Shown here piece by piece: positions 52,687 to 63,853 of a stretch of 64,000 nucleotides of DNA. The notes beneath the pieces are model-generated. The model saw nothing but the letters and a program-made list of their open reading frames with translations. It ran no database searches and was not told where the DNA came from. Every line of letters starts with the position of its first letter. The first letter of the stretch is position 1. The position numbers and the translations under genes are program-made. The stretch is from Sulfuricurvum sp. (GTDB lineage: Bacteria > Campylobacterota > Campylobacteria > Campylobacterales > Sulfurimonadaceae), in the NCBI GenBank assembly GCA_030696775.1, contig JAUYRN010000005.1, forward strand, positions 62,001 through 126,000, written 5' to 3'.

Positions 52687-53535
52687 ATGGCAAAAGCATC
52701 TGCATTAGGTCGTGGTTTAGGGGCGCTGCTCAGTGAAATCGAAGAAGCGTATGATAATGAACTTCCTAAAAAAGGGGGAGTAGAAGATCTTCCTCTTTCA
52801 AAAATTCGTCCAAACCCTTATCAGCCTCGAAAACATTTTGATTCTGAGTCTTTAGCTGAACTTTCTGAATCGATTAAAATACATGGTCTTTTGCAGCCAA
52901 TTGTAGTTAAAGAAGATCTCGATGGCTATATCCTGATTGCAGGTGAGCGACGCCTACGTGCGAGTAAATTGGCTAAATTAAAAACCATAAAAGCAATTAT
53001 TGTTTCGGTAAGTGATGAGCAAATGCGTCAGCACGCTCTTATCGAAAATATTCAGCGTGATGAGCTTAATGCTATTGATTTGGCACAAGCCTATCAAGAA
53101 TTGATTGAAATTCATGAATTAACGCATGAGCAGCTCTCAAGTACTGTCCATAAAAGTCGTGCACAAATCACCAATACGCTTCGTTTATTGCAGTTAGGTG
53201 ATAAAGGTCGAAAAGCTCTGATTGATGGAAAAATATCAGCTGGTCATGCAAAAGTTGTTGTAGGCCTAGAAGAAAAAGAGCAAGTTCTTATTATTGATTC
53301 GATTATAGGACAAAAGTTGAGTGTTCGTGATGTCGAACAAATGGTTAAAAAAATCAAAACGAACGATACCGCTCCTTCGTATGATATGAATAAATTAGCT
53401 GAACTTGATTTTAAAAGATTACAGCTCTTTTTAGAACAAATGGGTTTAAAATCATCCAAAAAAGGATCAAAACTCACCATCGAATTTGATGACAATGAGC
53501 AAATTGATACATTTTTATCCACACTTTCGTCATAA
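52687..53535 (+). CDS. parB: Chromosome-partition protein ParB
   Basis: The 282-residue CTP-dependent clamp has a short basic N-terminus (ALGRGLGALLSE), a ParB/Srx nuclease-like domain with GERRLRASKLAKL and ENIQRDELNAIDLAQAYQ, a helix-turn-helix segment (STVHKSRAQITNTLRLL) and a C-terminal dimerisation domain. No exact parS palindrome was spotted near the gene by eye. Confidence 0.96.
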   Translation: MAKASALGRGLGALLSEIEEAYDNELPKKGGVEDLPLSKIRPNPYQPRKHFDSESLAELSESIKIHGLLQPIVVKEDLDGYILIAGERRLRASKLAKLKTIKAIIVSVSDEQMRQHALIENIQRDELNAIDLAQAYQELIEIHELTHEQLSSTVHKSRAQITNTLRLLQLGDKGRKALIDGKISAGHAKVVVGLEEKEQVLIIDSIIGQKLSVRDVEQMVKKIKTNDTAPSYDMNKLAELDFKRLQLFLEQMGLKSSKKGSKLTIEFDDNEQIDTFLSTLSS

Positions 53536-53572
53536 AACCCTCCGTTTAACTGTTCCTTCAATTTAAGAGTTG

Positions 53573-53578
53573 TATAAT
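53573..53578 (+). promoter_or_regulatory. -10 box of the ATP synthase operon
   Basis: TGTATAAT, a perfect -10 with TG before it, lies 23 bases before the atpF' ATG and after the parB stop. AGGAGGTGG is the unusually strong ribosome-binding site that follows (53592-53600). Confidence 0.55.
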
Positions 53579-53600
53579 CACGTAACTTTTAGGAGGTGGT

Positions 53601-54023
53601 ATGTTAGATATAAGTCCGATGCTGTTAGTCAGTACACTGATTGTCTTCCTTGTCCTTATTGCCGCTCTAAATAGTTTACTTTATAAACCTCTTTTCAGTT
53701 ATATGGAAAAAAGAGATGCAGATATTAAAAAAGATCTTGAAGAAGTTGGTAACAATGATTCTGAGATTGCTGCATTTCATTCTACTGCTGAAAAGATTAT
53801 TAATGATGGTAAACTTGAAGCGCACGCAATGAGAGAAAAAGTTGTTGCTCAGGCCAAAGCGTTGGCGAGTAACAAAATTGAAGCAAAACGTGCTGAGCTA
53901 GCATTAGAGTATGCTAAGTTCGAAGAGGCGATGTCCGAAGAGCGTTCACGATTGAGTGGGGCGCTTCGATTAGAAGTCCCTAATTTTCAAGCGGCAGTTT
54001 CTGCTAAGCTTCATCAGATATAA
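53601..54023 (+). CDS. atpF': F1Fo-ATP synthase subunit b'
   Basis: A 140-residue protein with one N-terminal membrane helix (MLLVSTLIVFLVLIAALNSLLY) followed by a long helical stalk (about 40-140). A second b-type gene follows, so this organism has a heterodimeric b/b' stator, known in Campylobacterota, cyanobacteria and some phototrophs. It is the first gene of the atp operon. Confidence 0.93.
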   Translation: MLDISPMLLVSTLIVFLVLIAALNSLLYKPLFSYMEKRDADIKKDLEEVGNNDSEIAAFHSTAEKIINDGKLEAHAMREKVVAQAKALASNKIEAKRAELALEYAKFEEAMSEERSRLSGALRLEVPNFQAAVSAKLHQI

Positions 54024-54032
54024 GGAGAGTAT

Positions 54033-54548
54033 ATGGGTAAAATAGTAATAACTGTATTAATGCTTAGTGCATATCTCTTTGGATCTGATGCGGCACACGA
54101 GGGTTCAACGGATATAGTTCAACGAACCGTCAACTTCCTTGTATTCGTGGGTATTCTTTATTATCTTTTGGCTGAGCCTATCAAAAATTATTTTGGTGGC
54201 CGAAGTGCGGGTATCGCAAGTGAACTTGAAAAAGTGCAAGAGCGTCTCCGTGAGTCAAAACGTCTTAAAGAAGCTGCTGAGCTAAAGATTGATGAAGCAA
54301 CACGCTTTGTTAATGAGCTTGGTGAGATGACAAAAAAAGAGTGCAAAATTTTGAGTGATAAAGTTATGTCTCAGTGTGATCAAGATGCTGACATTATGCA
54401 AAAGCAAAGCAATGCATTAATGGATCTTGAGAAACGTCAAATGGTACGTAGCGTTGTTAACGAAGTTATGGGTGAAGTTATGTCTGCTAGTGATGCTAGC
54501 ATGGGTAGTGAAGCTATGACGGATATTTTGAAAAAGAAGGTGGCGTAA
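54033..54548 (+). CDS. atpF: F1Fo-ATP synthase subunit b
   Basis: The 171-residue b subunit has a signal-like hydrophobic N-terminus (ITVLMLSAYLFGSDA), a second membrane helix (RTVNFLVFVGILYYLLAEPI) and a long charged stalk helix. The N-terminal extra hydrophobic segment may be a cleaved signal peptide, a feature of this group. Its stop directly abuts the atpH ATG. Confidence 0.93.
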   Translation: MGKIVITVLMLSAYLFGSDAAHEGSTDIVQRTVNFLVFVGILYYLLAEPIKNYFGGRSAGIASELEKVQERLRESKRLKEAAELKIDEATRFVNELGEMTKKECKILSDKVMSQCDQDADIMQKQSNALMDLEKRQMVRSVVNEVMGEVMSASDASMGSEAMTDILKKKVA

Positions 54549-55085
54549 ATGAAGCAAGAAATGATTGCTAAACGTTACGTTCAATCTCTTGTCGGTGTTT
54601 TAGATTCATCGTCATTGGATAATACTTCTGACCTTTTTGCAGTTTTAGCAACTGCTTTTGATGATTCAAAATTTCTTCAAATTATGAACAGCAATGATAT
54701 TGCCTCTTCAGCAAAAACTACCTTGATCCTTGGAATGGTAGAAAGTGCTAAGAGCAGTGAAATCAATAACCTCATTAAACTTTTGGGTGAAAATGGGCGT
54801 TTAATATTGATACCAGCCATTGCAAAAGAGTTGAAACGTCAAATTGGATCGATCAAGCGTGTTTATACCGGTCGTATTTACAGCGTTTCAAAAATCGATC
54901 AAGCGACAATTGATTCTATTGCTCATGATCTTGGAACAAAAATGGATGCTAATATTTCTTTGAAGTTTGTAGCTTCAGAGTGTGATGGTGTTCGTGTTGT
55001 CGTAGATGGTCTCAATATTGAAATCGATTTTTCAAAAAGCCGCCTTAATGCTCAAATCACTGAGCACATTTTAAAAGCAATTTAA
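54549..55085 (+). CDS. atpH: F1Fo-ATP synthase subunit delta
   Basis: The 178-residue delta subunit begins QEMIAKRYVQSLVGVL and ends in SRLNAQITEHIL; the I-D-x-S-x-x-x-R-L pattern near the C-terminus is typical. It connects the b/b' stalk to the top of F1. It lies between atpF and atpA as in Campylobacter. Confidence 0.95.
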   Translation: MKQEMIAKRYVQSLVGVLDSSSLDNTSDLFAVLATAFDDSKFLQIMNSNDIASSAKTTLILGMVESAKSSEINNLIKLLGENGRLILIPAIAKELKRQIGSIKRVYTGRIYSVSKIDQATIDSIAHDLGTKMDANISLKFVASECDGVRVVVDGLNIEIDFSKSRLNAQITEHILKAI

Positions 55086-55106
55086 CCCTCGCGAAAGGAG
55101 AAACTA

Positions 55107-56624
55107 GTGGTAGCAAAAGTACAAGCAGATGAAATCAGTTCAATCATAAAAGAAAGAATTGGCAATTTCGAACTTAATGTAGATATTAATGAAACCGGTA
55201 AAATCGTCTCATATGGAGATGGCATTGCCCAAGTATACGGTCTAAACAATGTTATGGCCGGTGAAATGGTTGAATTCGAAGACGGGACTCAAGGTCTTGT
55301 TATGAATCTTGAGGAGAGCAGTGTTGGTATCGTTGTTCTTGGTCGTGCTAAATTACTTCGTGAAGGTATGAGCGTTAAACGTCTTGGACGTTTGTTGCAA
55401 GTTCCTGTAGGTGATGCACTTCTAGGACGTGTTGTTAATGCTCTTGGTGAACCGATTGATGGAAAAGGACCGATTGAAACAACTCAAAGCCGTTTCATTG
55501 AAGAAAAAGCTCCAGGAATTATGGCTCGTAAATCAGTACATGAACCAATGGCAACCGGTATTAAAGCAATTGACTGTCTTGTTCCAATTGGACGTGGTCA
55601 ACGTGAGCTTATTATTGGAGACCGTCAAACTGGTAAAACGACCGTTGCACTTGATGCTATTATCAACCAAAAAGGTAACGGCGTAGTATGTATTTACGTT
55701 GCTATCGGGCAAAAAGAATCAACAGTTGCTAACGTTATTCGTCGTCTTGAAGAAGCGGGAGCAATGGAATATACGATTATCGTTGCTTCATCGGCTTCAG
55801 AAGCTGCAGCACTTCAATTCCTTGCACCGTATACCGGTGTAACGATGGGTGAATATTTCCGAGATTCTGCTCGTCATGGTTTGATTGTTTATGATGATCT
55901 CTCTAAACACGCAGTAGCATACCGTGAGATGTCACTGATTCTTCGCCGTCCTCCGGGCCGTGAAGCGTATCCAGGGGATGTTTTTTACATTCACTCACGT
56001 CTTTTAGAGCGTGCTGCTAAATTGAACGATGAGTTGGGTGCAGGTTCTTTGACTGCTCTTCCAATCATCGAGACTCAAGCGGGTGACGTTGCGGCGTATA
56101 TCCCTACTAACGTTATTTCAATCACTGACGGTCAGATTTTCTTGGAAACTGATTTGTTCAATGCAGGTATCCGACCAGCGATCAACGTAGGTCTTTCTGT
56201 ATCACGTGTTGGTGGTGCGGCGCAAATCAAAGCAACGAAACAAGTTGCTGGAACATTGCGTCTTGATTTGGCACAATATCGCGAACTTCAAGCGTTTGCA
56301 CAGTTTGCTTCTGATTTGGATGAAGTAAGCCGCAAGCAGCTTGAACGTGGACAACGTATGGTTGAAGTTTTGAAACAGCCTCCATATTCTCCAATTTCAG
56401 CTGAGAAACAAGCGTTGATAATTTTTGCAGGTAATGAAGGGTATCTTGATGACCTTCCAGCATCAGCTGTTGTTAAATTTGAAGCGGATCTTTATCCATT
56501 TATTGATGCAAGTTATCCACAAATTCTTGATAACATCCGAACAACATCAAAAATTGATGATGAGACGATGGGGATGATGAAAAAAGCGATCGAAGAGTTC
56601 AAAACTACTTTCGTTGCTAACTAA
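55107..56624 (+). CDS. atpA: F1Fo-ATP synthase subunit alpha
   Basis: The 505-residue alpha subunit has the beta-barrel domain, Walker A GDRQTGKT (about 169-176), the arginine-finger region [13 protein letters not shown] and a C-terminal helical bundle. Translation starts at GTG 55107, with AAAGGAG about 6 bases upstream. It forms the alternating non-catalytic sites of F1. Confidence 0.98.
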   Translation: MVAKVQADEISSIIKERIGNFELNVDINETGKIVSYGDGIAQVYGLNNVMAGEMVEFEDGTQGLVMNLEESSVGIVVLGRAKLLREGMSVKRLGRLLQVPVGDALLGRVVNALGEPIDGKGPIETTQSRFIEEKAPGIMARKSVHEPMATGIKAIDCLVPIGRGQRELIIGDRQTGKTTVALDAIINQKGNGVVCIYVAIGQKESTVANVIRRLEEAGAMEYTIIVASSASEAAALQFLAPYTGVTMGEYFRDSARHGLIVYDDLSKHAVAYREMSLILRRPPGREAYPGDVFYIHSRLLERAAKLNDELGAGSLTALPIIETQAGDVAAYIPTNVISITDGQIFLETDLFNAGIRPAINVGLSVSRVGGAAQIKATKQVAGTLRLDLAQYRELQAFAQFASDLDEVSRKQLERGQRMVEVLKQPPYSPISAEKQALIIFAGNEGYLDDLPASAVVKFEADLYPFIDASYPQILDNIRTTSKIDDETMGMMKKAIEEFKTTFVAN

Positions 56625-56632
56625 GGATTCTC

Positions 56633-58935
<2,303 letters not shown>

Positions 58936-58955
58936 TTGCTTTTTAAAGGAATGAA

Positions 58956-59351
58956 ATGGATACTCTAGTTTTAGAAGTGCTAACCCCAAATGGTTCCATC
59001 TTCAATGGTGCGGTTACAAGCGTAACTGTTCCGGGAGAAGAGGGTGAATTTGGTGTTCTTGCTGGGCACGTAGCATTGACAACACTCCTTAAAGCAGGTG
59101 TTATCGATATTATTAAAGAAAATGGTAATAAAGAGTCCATTGTTGTCAACTGGGGTGTTGTTCAAGTTGCCAATAATACAGTTACAGTATTAGTCGATGG
59201 TGCTGTTGCCATTCGTGGTGAAAATGAAAGTGATATTGCTGCAGCTCTTGATGAGGCAAAATCTCTTATCAATAGTGTTGCAGATTCACATGCAATGATT
59301 GCTTCTGTTTCTGCACGTATTGAATCAGCTGCATATTCTCATATGCATTAA
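58956..59351 (+). CDS. atpC: F1Fo-ATP synthase subunit epsilon
   Basis: A 131-residue subunit with the N-terminal beta-sandwich (LVLEVLTPNGSIFNGAVTSV, PGEEGEFGVLAGH) and a C-terminal helical hairpin. The segment VVNWGVVQVANNTVTVLVD matches the family. It ends the atp set; genes for the a and c subunits are not here, as in Campylobacter where they are elsewhere. TolQ-like translation begins 5 bp later. Confidence 0.96.
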   Translation: MDTLVLEVLTPNGSIFNGAVTSVTVPGEEGEFGVLAGHVALTTLLKAGVIDIIKENGNKESIVVNWGVVQVANNTVTVLVDGAVAIRGENESDIAAALDEAKSLINSVADSHAMIASVSARIESAAYSHMH

Positions 59352-59356
59352 ACCTC

Positions 59357-59923
59357 ATGTTTGAGCTTTTTTCTGACTTCATCACGAAAAGCCATCCAGT
59401 AACACTTGGCGTGTTACTGATCCTTTCTCTTTACTTTATACTTATTAATTGGATTTTTATTTATCGTTGGATTTCTCTAAATGAATGGATTGATGTTGAG
59501 AATGAATCATTGGAAACACTTTTAATGGGATCAGATCGACTTAATGAACGCTCATTTTTAGCTCCATTTGTCAAATCTGCTAATTTTTTGACAAAACCAC
59601 TATCTGATTTAGCGCACTATGCATCGACGAAAGAGGCGACGAAAGGGCTGACAATATTATCTATTGTAGCCTCCACTACCCCTTTTATTGGTTTATTTGG
59701 AACCGTTATTTCAATCTTGGATACGTTTAAGCACATTGGCGGCTCCAATGGGACAATGAGTATTATTGCTTCCGGAGTTTCAGATGCGCTTGTTGCTACT
59801 GCTTCAGGTATTTTCGTTGCTATTTTTGCATATACATACCATCAAATTTTAAAGCGTCAATCCTTTGAAGTAGTTGGCTTAATTCGTATGCAAAGTGATT
59901 CGATTCTTTCGAAAGAGTCTTAA
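59357..59923 (+). CDS. tolQ: TolQ/ExbB-like proton-channel protein
   Basis: The 188-residue protein has three membrane segments (about 17-37, 100-125, 135-160) and the MotA/TolQ/ExbB signature TTPFIGLFGTVISILDTF with GVSDALVATASGIFVAIFAY. With TolR it uses proton flow to drive TolA. The ExbB and TolQ types are hard to separate by eye; I prefer Tol because tolB, pal and cpoB follow. Confidence 0.9.
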   Translation: MFELFSDFITKSHPVTLGVLLILSLYFILINWIFIYRWISLNEWIDVENESLETLLMGSDRLNERSFLAPFVKSANFLTKPLSDLAHYASTKEATKGLTILSIVASTTPFIGLFGTVISILDTFKHIGGSNGTMSIIASGVSDALVATASGIFVAIFAYTYHQILKRQSFEVVGLIRMQSDSILSKES

Positions 59924-59925
59924 GT

Positions 59926-60315
59926 ATGTTTGATTGGGATGAAAAACCAGAACTTAACATTACGCCACTTGTGGATGTAATGTTAGTTTTATTGGCAGTA
60001 TTAATGGTTATCACGCCAAATATTATTTACGAAGAACTGATTAAACTTCCTAAAGGTTCTGCACAAACCGAAGTAAAAGAAAAAAAAGAAATTGAAATTG
60101 TTATTACAGATTCTAAACACATTACGGTCAACAAACAGCCGTTTGAGTTTGCTACCTTCAGTGATAATTTTGCTCTTTTTTCGAATCAATATCCACGTGA
60201 AAGTGTGGTCCGAATCAGTGCAGATCAAAAACTTGAATACGGTGATGTTATGGGAGTGATGAGTGGCGTTAAGCGATCAGGGCTTACCAATATTTCTCTT
60301 GCTACGAGCAACTAA
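59926..60315 (+). CDS. tolR: TolR/ExbD-like protein
   Basis: The 129-residue protein has a short cytoplasmic N-terminus, one membrane helix starting LNITPLVDVMLVLLAVLMV with the essential Asp, and a periplasmic domain. The PLVDVMLVLL motif is the family hallmark. It lies 2 bp after the TolQ-like gene. Confidence 0.92.
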   Translation: MFDWDEKPELNITPLVDVMLVLLAVLMVITPNIIYEELIKLPKGSAQTEVKEKKEIEIVITDSKHITVNKQPFEFATFSDNFALFSNQYPRESVVRISADQKLEYGDVMGVMSGVKRSGLTNISLATSN

Positions 60316-60321
60316 TTTTTC

Positions 60322-61068
60322 ATGTCCAGAGATAATAATCGTCTTTTTCTTTTAAGTGGCATTGCTTCTTTTGTTTTGTTTTTCTTAATTTTATTTACTA
60401 TTGCTTGGCAGGCTAATAAATTTACTAAGCTTGTTTCCTATGCTGCGGTTAAGAGTGATGTGATTTCGGTTTCACTTGATTCTCCTCAAGTTGCTATCGA
60501 AAGTAAACCACAAAATAAACCTGCTGAAGAACTGCCAGAAATAAAGCCCGAGACAGAAAAAAATTCTAAAAGTGCTGAAGCAAAAAAATCTCAGCCTGAA
60601 ATTACCGATCTTTTTTCAAGTGTTAAAGTGATCCAAACTCCAAAAAAATCTAAATCCAATTCTAAAGAACTTTCAGAATTGAGTGCTTTAGAAGAAAAAG
60701 TTCTTTCAACGAAACGGACATCACAATTATTTGAGAAAGCAAAAAGTTTTGATTTAACAAAACCTGGCGTTAAAGTTGTTTCTGCCTCAACTGGACCTGA
60801 AATTGATGCGTACAAAGCTAAGATTCAAGGAATAATTTATTCACAATTTCATCCCGGTGCCGGAACTCAGGGCTTTAGTGCCCGCGTTCGAATAGTGATA
60901 ACACGGGATGGAAAGCTTGGTTCTTATCATGTTATAAACTATTCCGGAAGTGGAGTATTTAATGCTGAAGTGGATTGGTTAAAGGAGCGGCTGCGTCAAG
61001 TAGCACTTCCAAAAAATCCCAAAGGCGATGAAGCTATTTTTGAAATTATTTTGACTGCTAAGGATTAA
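60322..61068 (+). CDS. TolA/TonB-like energy-transducing protein
   Basis: The 248-residue protein has one membrane helix (about 11-31), a Pro/Glu/Lys-rich middle (about 55-130) and a C-terminal TonB/TolA-like domain (about 160-248) beginning IDAYKAKIQGIIYSQFHPGA and containing ARVRIVITRDGKLGSYHVIN. The C-terminal domain reads more TonB-like, while the gene context is Tol. In Campylobacterota this gene is often annotated tonB. It spans the periplasm to contact TolB/Pal or outer-membrane receptors. Confidence 0.85.
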   Translation: MSRDNNRLFLLSGIASFVLFFLILFTIAWQANKFTKLVSYAAVKSDVISVSLDSPQVAIESKPQNKPAEELPEIKPETEKNSKSAEAKKSQPEITDLFSSVKVIQTPKKSKSNSKELSELSALEEKVLSTKRTSQLFEKAKSFDLTKPGVKVVSASTGPEIDAYKAKIQGIIYSQFHPGAGTQGFSARVRIVITRDGKLGSYHVINYSGSGVFNAEVDWLKERLRQVALPKNPKGDEAIFEIILTAKD

Positions 61069-61069
61069 A

Positions 61070-62299
61070 ATGCGTTACTGGATACTGTTTATTCTATCTA
61101 TTATTACTCTATGGGGTGCGGATACCACGCTTGAGGTGACTAAAACTGTTGGGGTATTGCCTAAGTTTGTTATTGAAGATGGAAGTACTTTCTCAGGTGC
61201 TGAGACACAAAAATTTCATAAAATGTTAAGTGCGGATATGAAAGTTATATCTTTATTTGATGTTGATGATTCCTATGCAACGCAATCCTTTGAGAGTTTG
61301 CAACCTTCTTTGACTCATAAAGAGGCTGGATACATACTTCGGTATCGTTTGCTGGATGATGGTGCTGGAGGGTTCAAGGCAGAGGTAAAACTGCTTCAAA
61401 ATAGTTTAGAGCTTTTTAATAAAACCTATCTCTTAAAACAAAGGGAAATGCTGGTTTTTCTCTCTCATTCAATTGCCTATGACATCAACATAAAAATGGG
61501 TGGAGCCCCATTGGAATGGATGAAACGTAAGGTACTATTGGTACGCCTCAGTAGTGCGCGACATTCTGAAATTGTGGCTGCTGATTACACTCTTGCCTAT
61601 CAAAAAGTTATTCTGAGTGGGGGCATGTACGGTTTTGCTAAATGGGCAAACCGAGAACAAACAGATTTTTATTACACATCGTTAAGTGATTTTAAACCTA
61701 CAATTTATAAAGGTAATTTAGCGTCTGGGAAAAAACACGCTATTACATCATCGGATGGTATGGCTGTATGCTCGGATGTAAGTGAAGATGGTAGTAAATT
61801 GTTATTGACATTGGCTCCTGGCGGACAACCAGATATATACCTTTATGACCTAGTTACAAATGAGAAAAAAAGGATTACTGATTATTCCGGAATTGATGTT
61901 AATGGTCAATTTATGGGTTCTGATACCATAGCCTTTGTCTCAAATCGCTTCGGAAATCCTAATATCTTTTCAAAAAAAATCAACAGTACTGCTATAACAC
62001 AATTGGTTTATGAAGGAAAAAATAATTCATCATTTACGACTTACCGTAACTTATTAGTGTATAAAACGAGAGATGGAAATGGTTTTAATTTACGTTTAGC
62101 TTCCTTAAATAGTAGTGGAAGCAGACAATTAACAAGCAGCGGTGATAATGATTATCCGAGATTTTCCTACGATGGTGAAGCTATTTTGCACATTAAACAA
62201 GAAGGGTCTCGAAGTTTGGTAGGGATTATTAGAGTAGGGATCAATAAAAGTTTTACTTTTCCACTGCATGTTGGTCGAATACAATCCCTCGATTGGTGA
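61070..62299 (+). CDS. tolB: Tol-Pal system protein TolB
   Basis: The 409-residue periplasmic protein has a signal peptide (ILFILSIITLWGAD), an N-terminal domain (about 20-150) and a WD40-like six-bladed beta-propeller with repeated D-G-S-K-L/D-I-Y-x-Y-D motifs, for example TLAPGGQPDIYLYDLVT and FVSNRFGNPNIF. TolB binds Pal and the TolA system. It starts 2 bp after the TolA-like gene. Confidence 0.93.
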   Translation: MRYWILFILSIITLWGADTTLEVTKTVGVLPKFVIEDGSTFSGAETQKFHKMLSADMKVISLFDVDDSYATQSFESLQPSLTHKEAGYILRYRLLDDGAGGFKAEVKLLQNSLELFNKTYLLKQREMLVFLSHSIAYDINIKMGGAPLEWMKRKVLLVRLSSARHSEIVAADYTLAYQKVILSGGMYGFAKWANREQTDFYYTSLSDFKPTIYKGNLASGKKHAITSSDGMAVCSDVSEDGSKLLLTLAPGGQPDIYLYDLVTNEKKRITDYSGIDVNGQFMGSDTIAFVSNRFGNPNIFSKKINSTAITQLVYEGKNNSSFTTYRNLLVYKTRDGNGFNLRLASLNSSGSRQLTSSGDNDYPRFSYDGEAILHIKQEGSRSLVGIIRVGINKSFTFPLHVGRIQSLDW

Positions 62300-62314
62300 T
62301 TAACCTTTTTTGGG

Positions 62315-62320
62315 TATAAT
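62315..62320 (+). promoter_or_regulatory. -10 box of pal
   Basis: TTGGGTATAATTCGCTAC lies 30 bases before the pal ATG, giving pal and cpoB their own promoter within the tol operon. It shares the TGG-N-TATAATTCGC pattern with valS and rplU. Confidence 0.6.
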
Positions 62321-62349
62321 TCGCTACAGATAATATTAAGGAGTTTCAA

Positions 62350-62907
62350 ATGAAACGTATAACGTATGTGAGTGCAATTTTAGCACTATTGGTATTTAGC
62401 GGATGTTCAACTAAAGCTCCAACGATTGATGCAACTGCAAATGGAAGCGCTTCAAACAGTAGTGCAAATCAAGCTTCAGGTACAGCACAAAGTTCTACAG
62501 GTGCAGATTCAGCTGTTATAGCTCCCCTTACCAATGCAAATGCTGCAGATACAAACAGCAATGCTAATGGAAGTGTTAATGCTGCCAAGGGTGTGACTAG
62601 CATCTTGTTTGATTATGACAAATTTGATATTCGTGCTGACATGCAAGAAAACGTAAAAACCAACAGTGCTTTGGTTAAAAATAAAACGTTTAAACTTGAA
62701 GGTAACTGCGATGAGTTCGGTAGTGATGAATATAACTTTGCACTAGGACTAAAACGAGCAAATGCAGTTAAATCAGCTTTGGTTAATGAAGGTATTAGTG
62801 CAGATTCTATTAGCATGACAAGCCTAGGTGAAGGCAATCCTGTTTGTTTGGAAAAAACTCAAGAGTGCTGGGCTAAAAATCGTCGTGTTGATCTCAAGCT
62901 CCCGTAA
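62350..62907 (+). CDS. pal: Peptidoglycan-associated lipoprotein Pal
   Basis: The 185-residue lipoprotein has a lipobox (LLVFSGCSTK, cysteine at residue 19), an Ala/Asn/Ser-rich linker (about 25-80) and an OmpA-like domain with ILFDYDKFDIR, GNCDEFGSDEYNFALGLKRA and AKNRRVDLKL. The Asp and Arg of the peptidoglycan-binding site are present. Two cysteines (CLEKTQEC) form a probable loop disulfide. Confidence 0.96.
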   Translation: MKRITYVSAILALLVFSGCSTKAPTIDATANGSASNSSANQASGTAQSSTGADSAVIAPLTNANAADTNSNANGSVNAAKGVTSILFDYDKFDIRADMQENVKTNSALVKNKTFKLEGNCDEFGSDEYNFALGLKRANAVKSALVNEGISADSISMTSLGEGNPVCLEKTQECWAKNRRVDLKLP

Positions 62908-63777
62908 ATGCGTTCACTAGTCGTTATTACGCTTCTATCTTCTCTTCTATGTGCAGCAGAACCTTCGGTTTTTGGTGCAGGAGATCTTAATAACCCTAAT
63001 CCATATGGTCTTACGCATGAAGAAAAATTAATTTTAGAGAATAAAAAAGAGTTAGAGGGCATTGCGCATAAGAATAATGTCCAGACTGCTCGTGTTGAGT
63101 CCGTTGCAGAGCGTTTAGACGGAATGCAGGCAATCGTAGAAGGGCTTGGGCAATCTGTTAATGAACATCGAATGGCTTTAGCAAAAATAAATGAATCGAT
63201 AACGGATCAAAATAGTTCCAAATCGATTGATGACTTGGTTAAGCAAAGTTCTATAAACAGTGATAATATTATTCAGCTTAAAACGCTAATAGAAGAGCTT
63301 TCGGCTACAGTCGATCAAATAAATACATCATACGTAACCAAAGAAGAGTTTAGCTCTTTGGTTAAGCAACTCAAAATATCACTTCCCGCAACTGCAAATG
63401 CTCCAAAAAAGATGGATAACGTTAATCTTGAAAAAGAAGCAAAAAAACTCTTTGACCAAAAAAAATATTCTGAAGCACAAACATATTTTGAGTTGATGAT
63501 ACAAAAAAAATATAAAACTGCAGATGCTTATTTTTGGTTAGGTGAAACGTGTTTTGAGCAAAAAAAATACAAAGAAGCTATTTCATATTATAAGCAAAGT
63601 GCTGCTGGAAATGAAAAAGGATCGACAATGCCGACACTTCTTCTTCATACCGGTATATCTATGGAAAAAAATGGAGACATTGGAAATGCTAAAGCATTCT
63701 ACAATGCAACTATTTCAAAATTTTCTGGTTCTGGTGCAGCTGAGGAAGCGAAAGTAAAACTCTCTAAACTCAAATAG
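62908..63777 (+). CDS. cpoB: CpoB/YbgF-like periplasmic TPR protein
   Basis: The 289-residue protein has a signal peptide (LVVITLLSSLLCAAE), a coiled-coil region (about 45-140) and C-terminal TPR repeats (about 170-289; KLFDQKKYSEAQTYFELMI, YFWLGETCFEQKKYKEAISY). YbgF/CpoB coordinates Tol-Pal with peptidoglycan synthesis during division. The ATG directly abuts the pal stop. Confidence 0.92.
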   Translation: MRSLVVITLLSSLLCAAEPSVFGAGDLNNPNPYGLTHEEKLILENKKELEGIAHKNNVQTARVESVAERLDGMQAIVEGLGQSVNEHRMALAKINESITDQNSSKSIDDLVKQSSINSDNIIQLKTLIEELSATVDQINTSYVTKEEFSSLVKQLKISLPATANAPKKMDNVNLEKEAKKLFDQKKYSEAQTYFELMIQKKYKTADAYFWLGETCFEQKKYKEAISYYKQSAAGNEKGSTMPTLLLHTGISMEKNGDIGNAKAFYNATISKFSGSGAAEEAKVKLSKLK

Positions 63778-63809
63778 CTATATGATGGTTTTCAGCCTAT
63801 CTATAGCTA
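63775..63809. repeat. Inverted repeat between cpoB and slyD
   Basis: TAGCTATA at 63775-63782 and TATAGCTA at 63802-63809 form perfect 8-bp arms around a 19-base spacer. The left arm contains the cpoB stop codon and the right arm ends 8 bases before the slyD -10 box. It could be a weak terminator or an operator; no T-run follows. Confidence 0.45.
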
Positions 63810-63816
63810 AATGTGC

Positions 63817-63822
63817 TAAAAT
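63817..63822 (+). promoter_or_regulatory. -10 box of slyD
   Basis: TGTGCTAAAATCGC contains a TAAAAT box with TG before it, 32 bases before the slyD ATG. Confidence 0.4.
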
Positions 63823-63853
63823 CGCATTATCTTAAAATTTGTAAGGCAAGTCA

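Noticed and set aside
52677-53601. parS sites near parAB
   Set aside because: No perfect or near-perfect 16-bp parS palindrome was found by eye in or around the genes; a genome-wide scan would be needed.
56227-56463. 78-codon frame antisense to atpA
   Set aside because: Conserved alpha-subunit coding on the other strand explains the openness.
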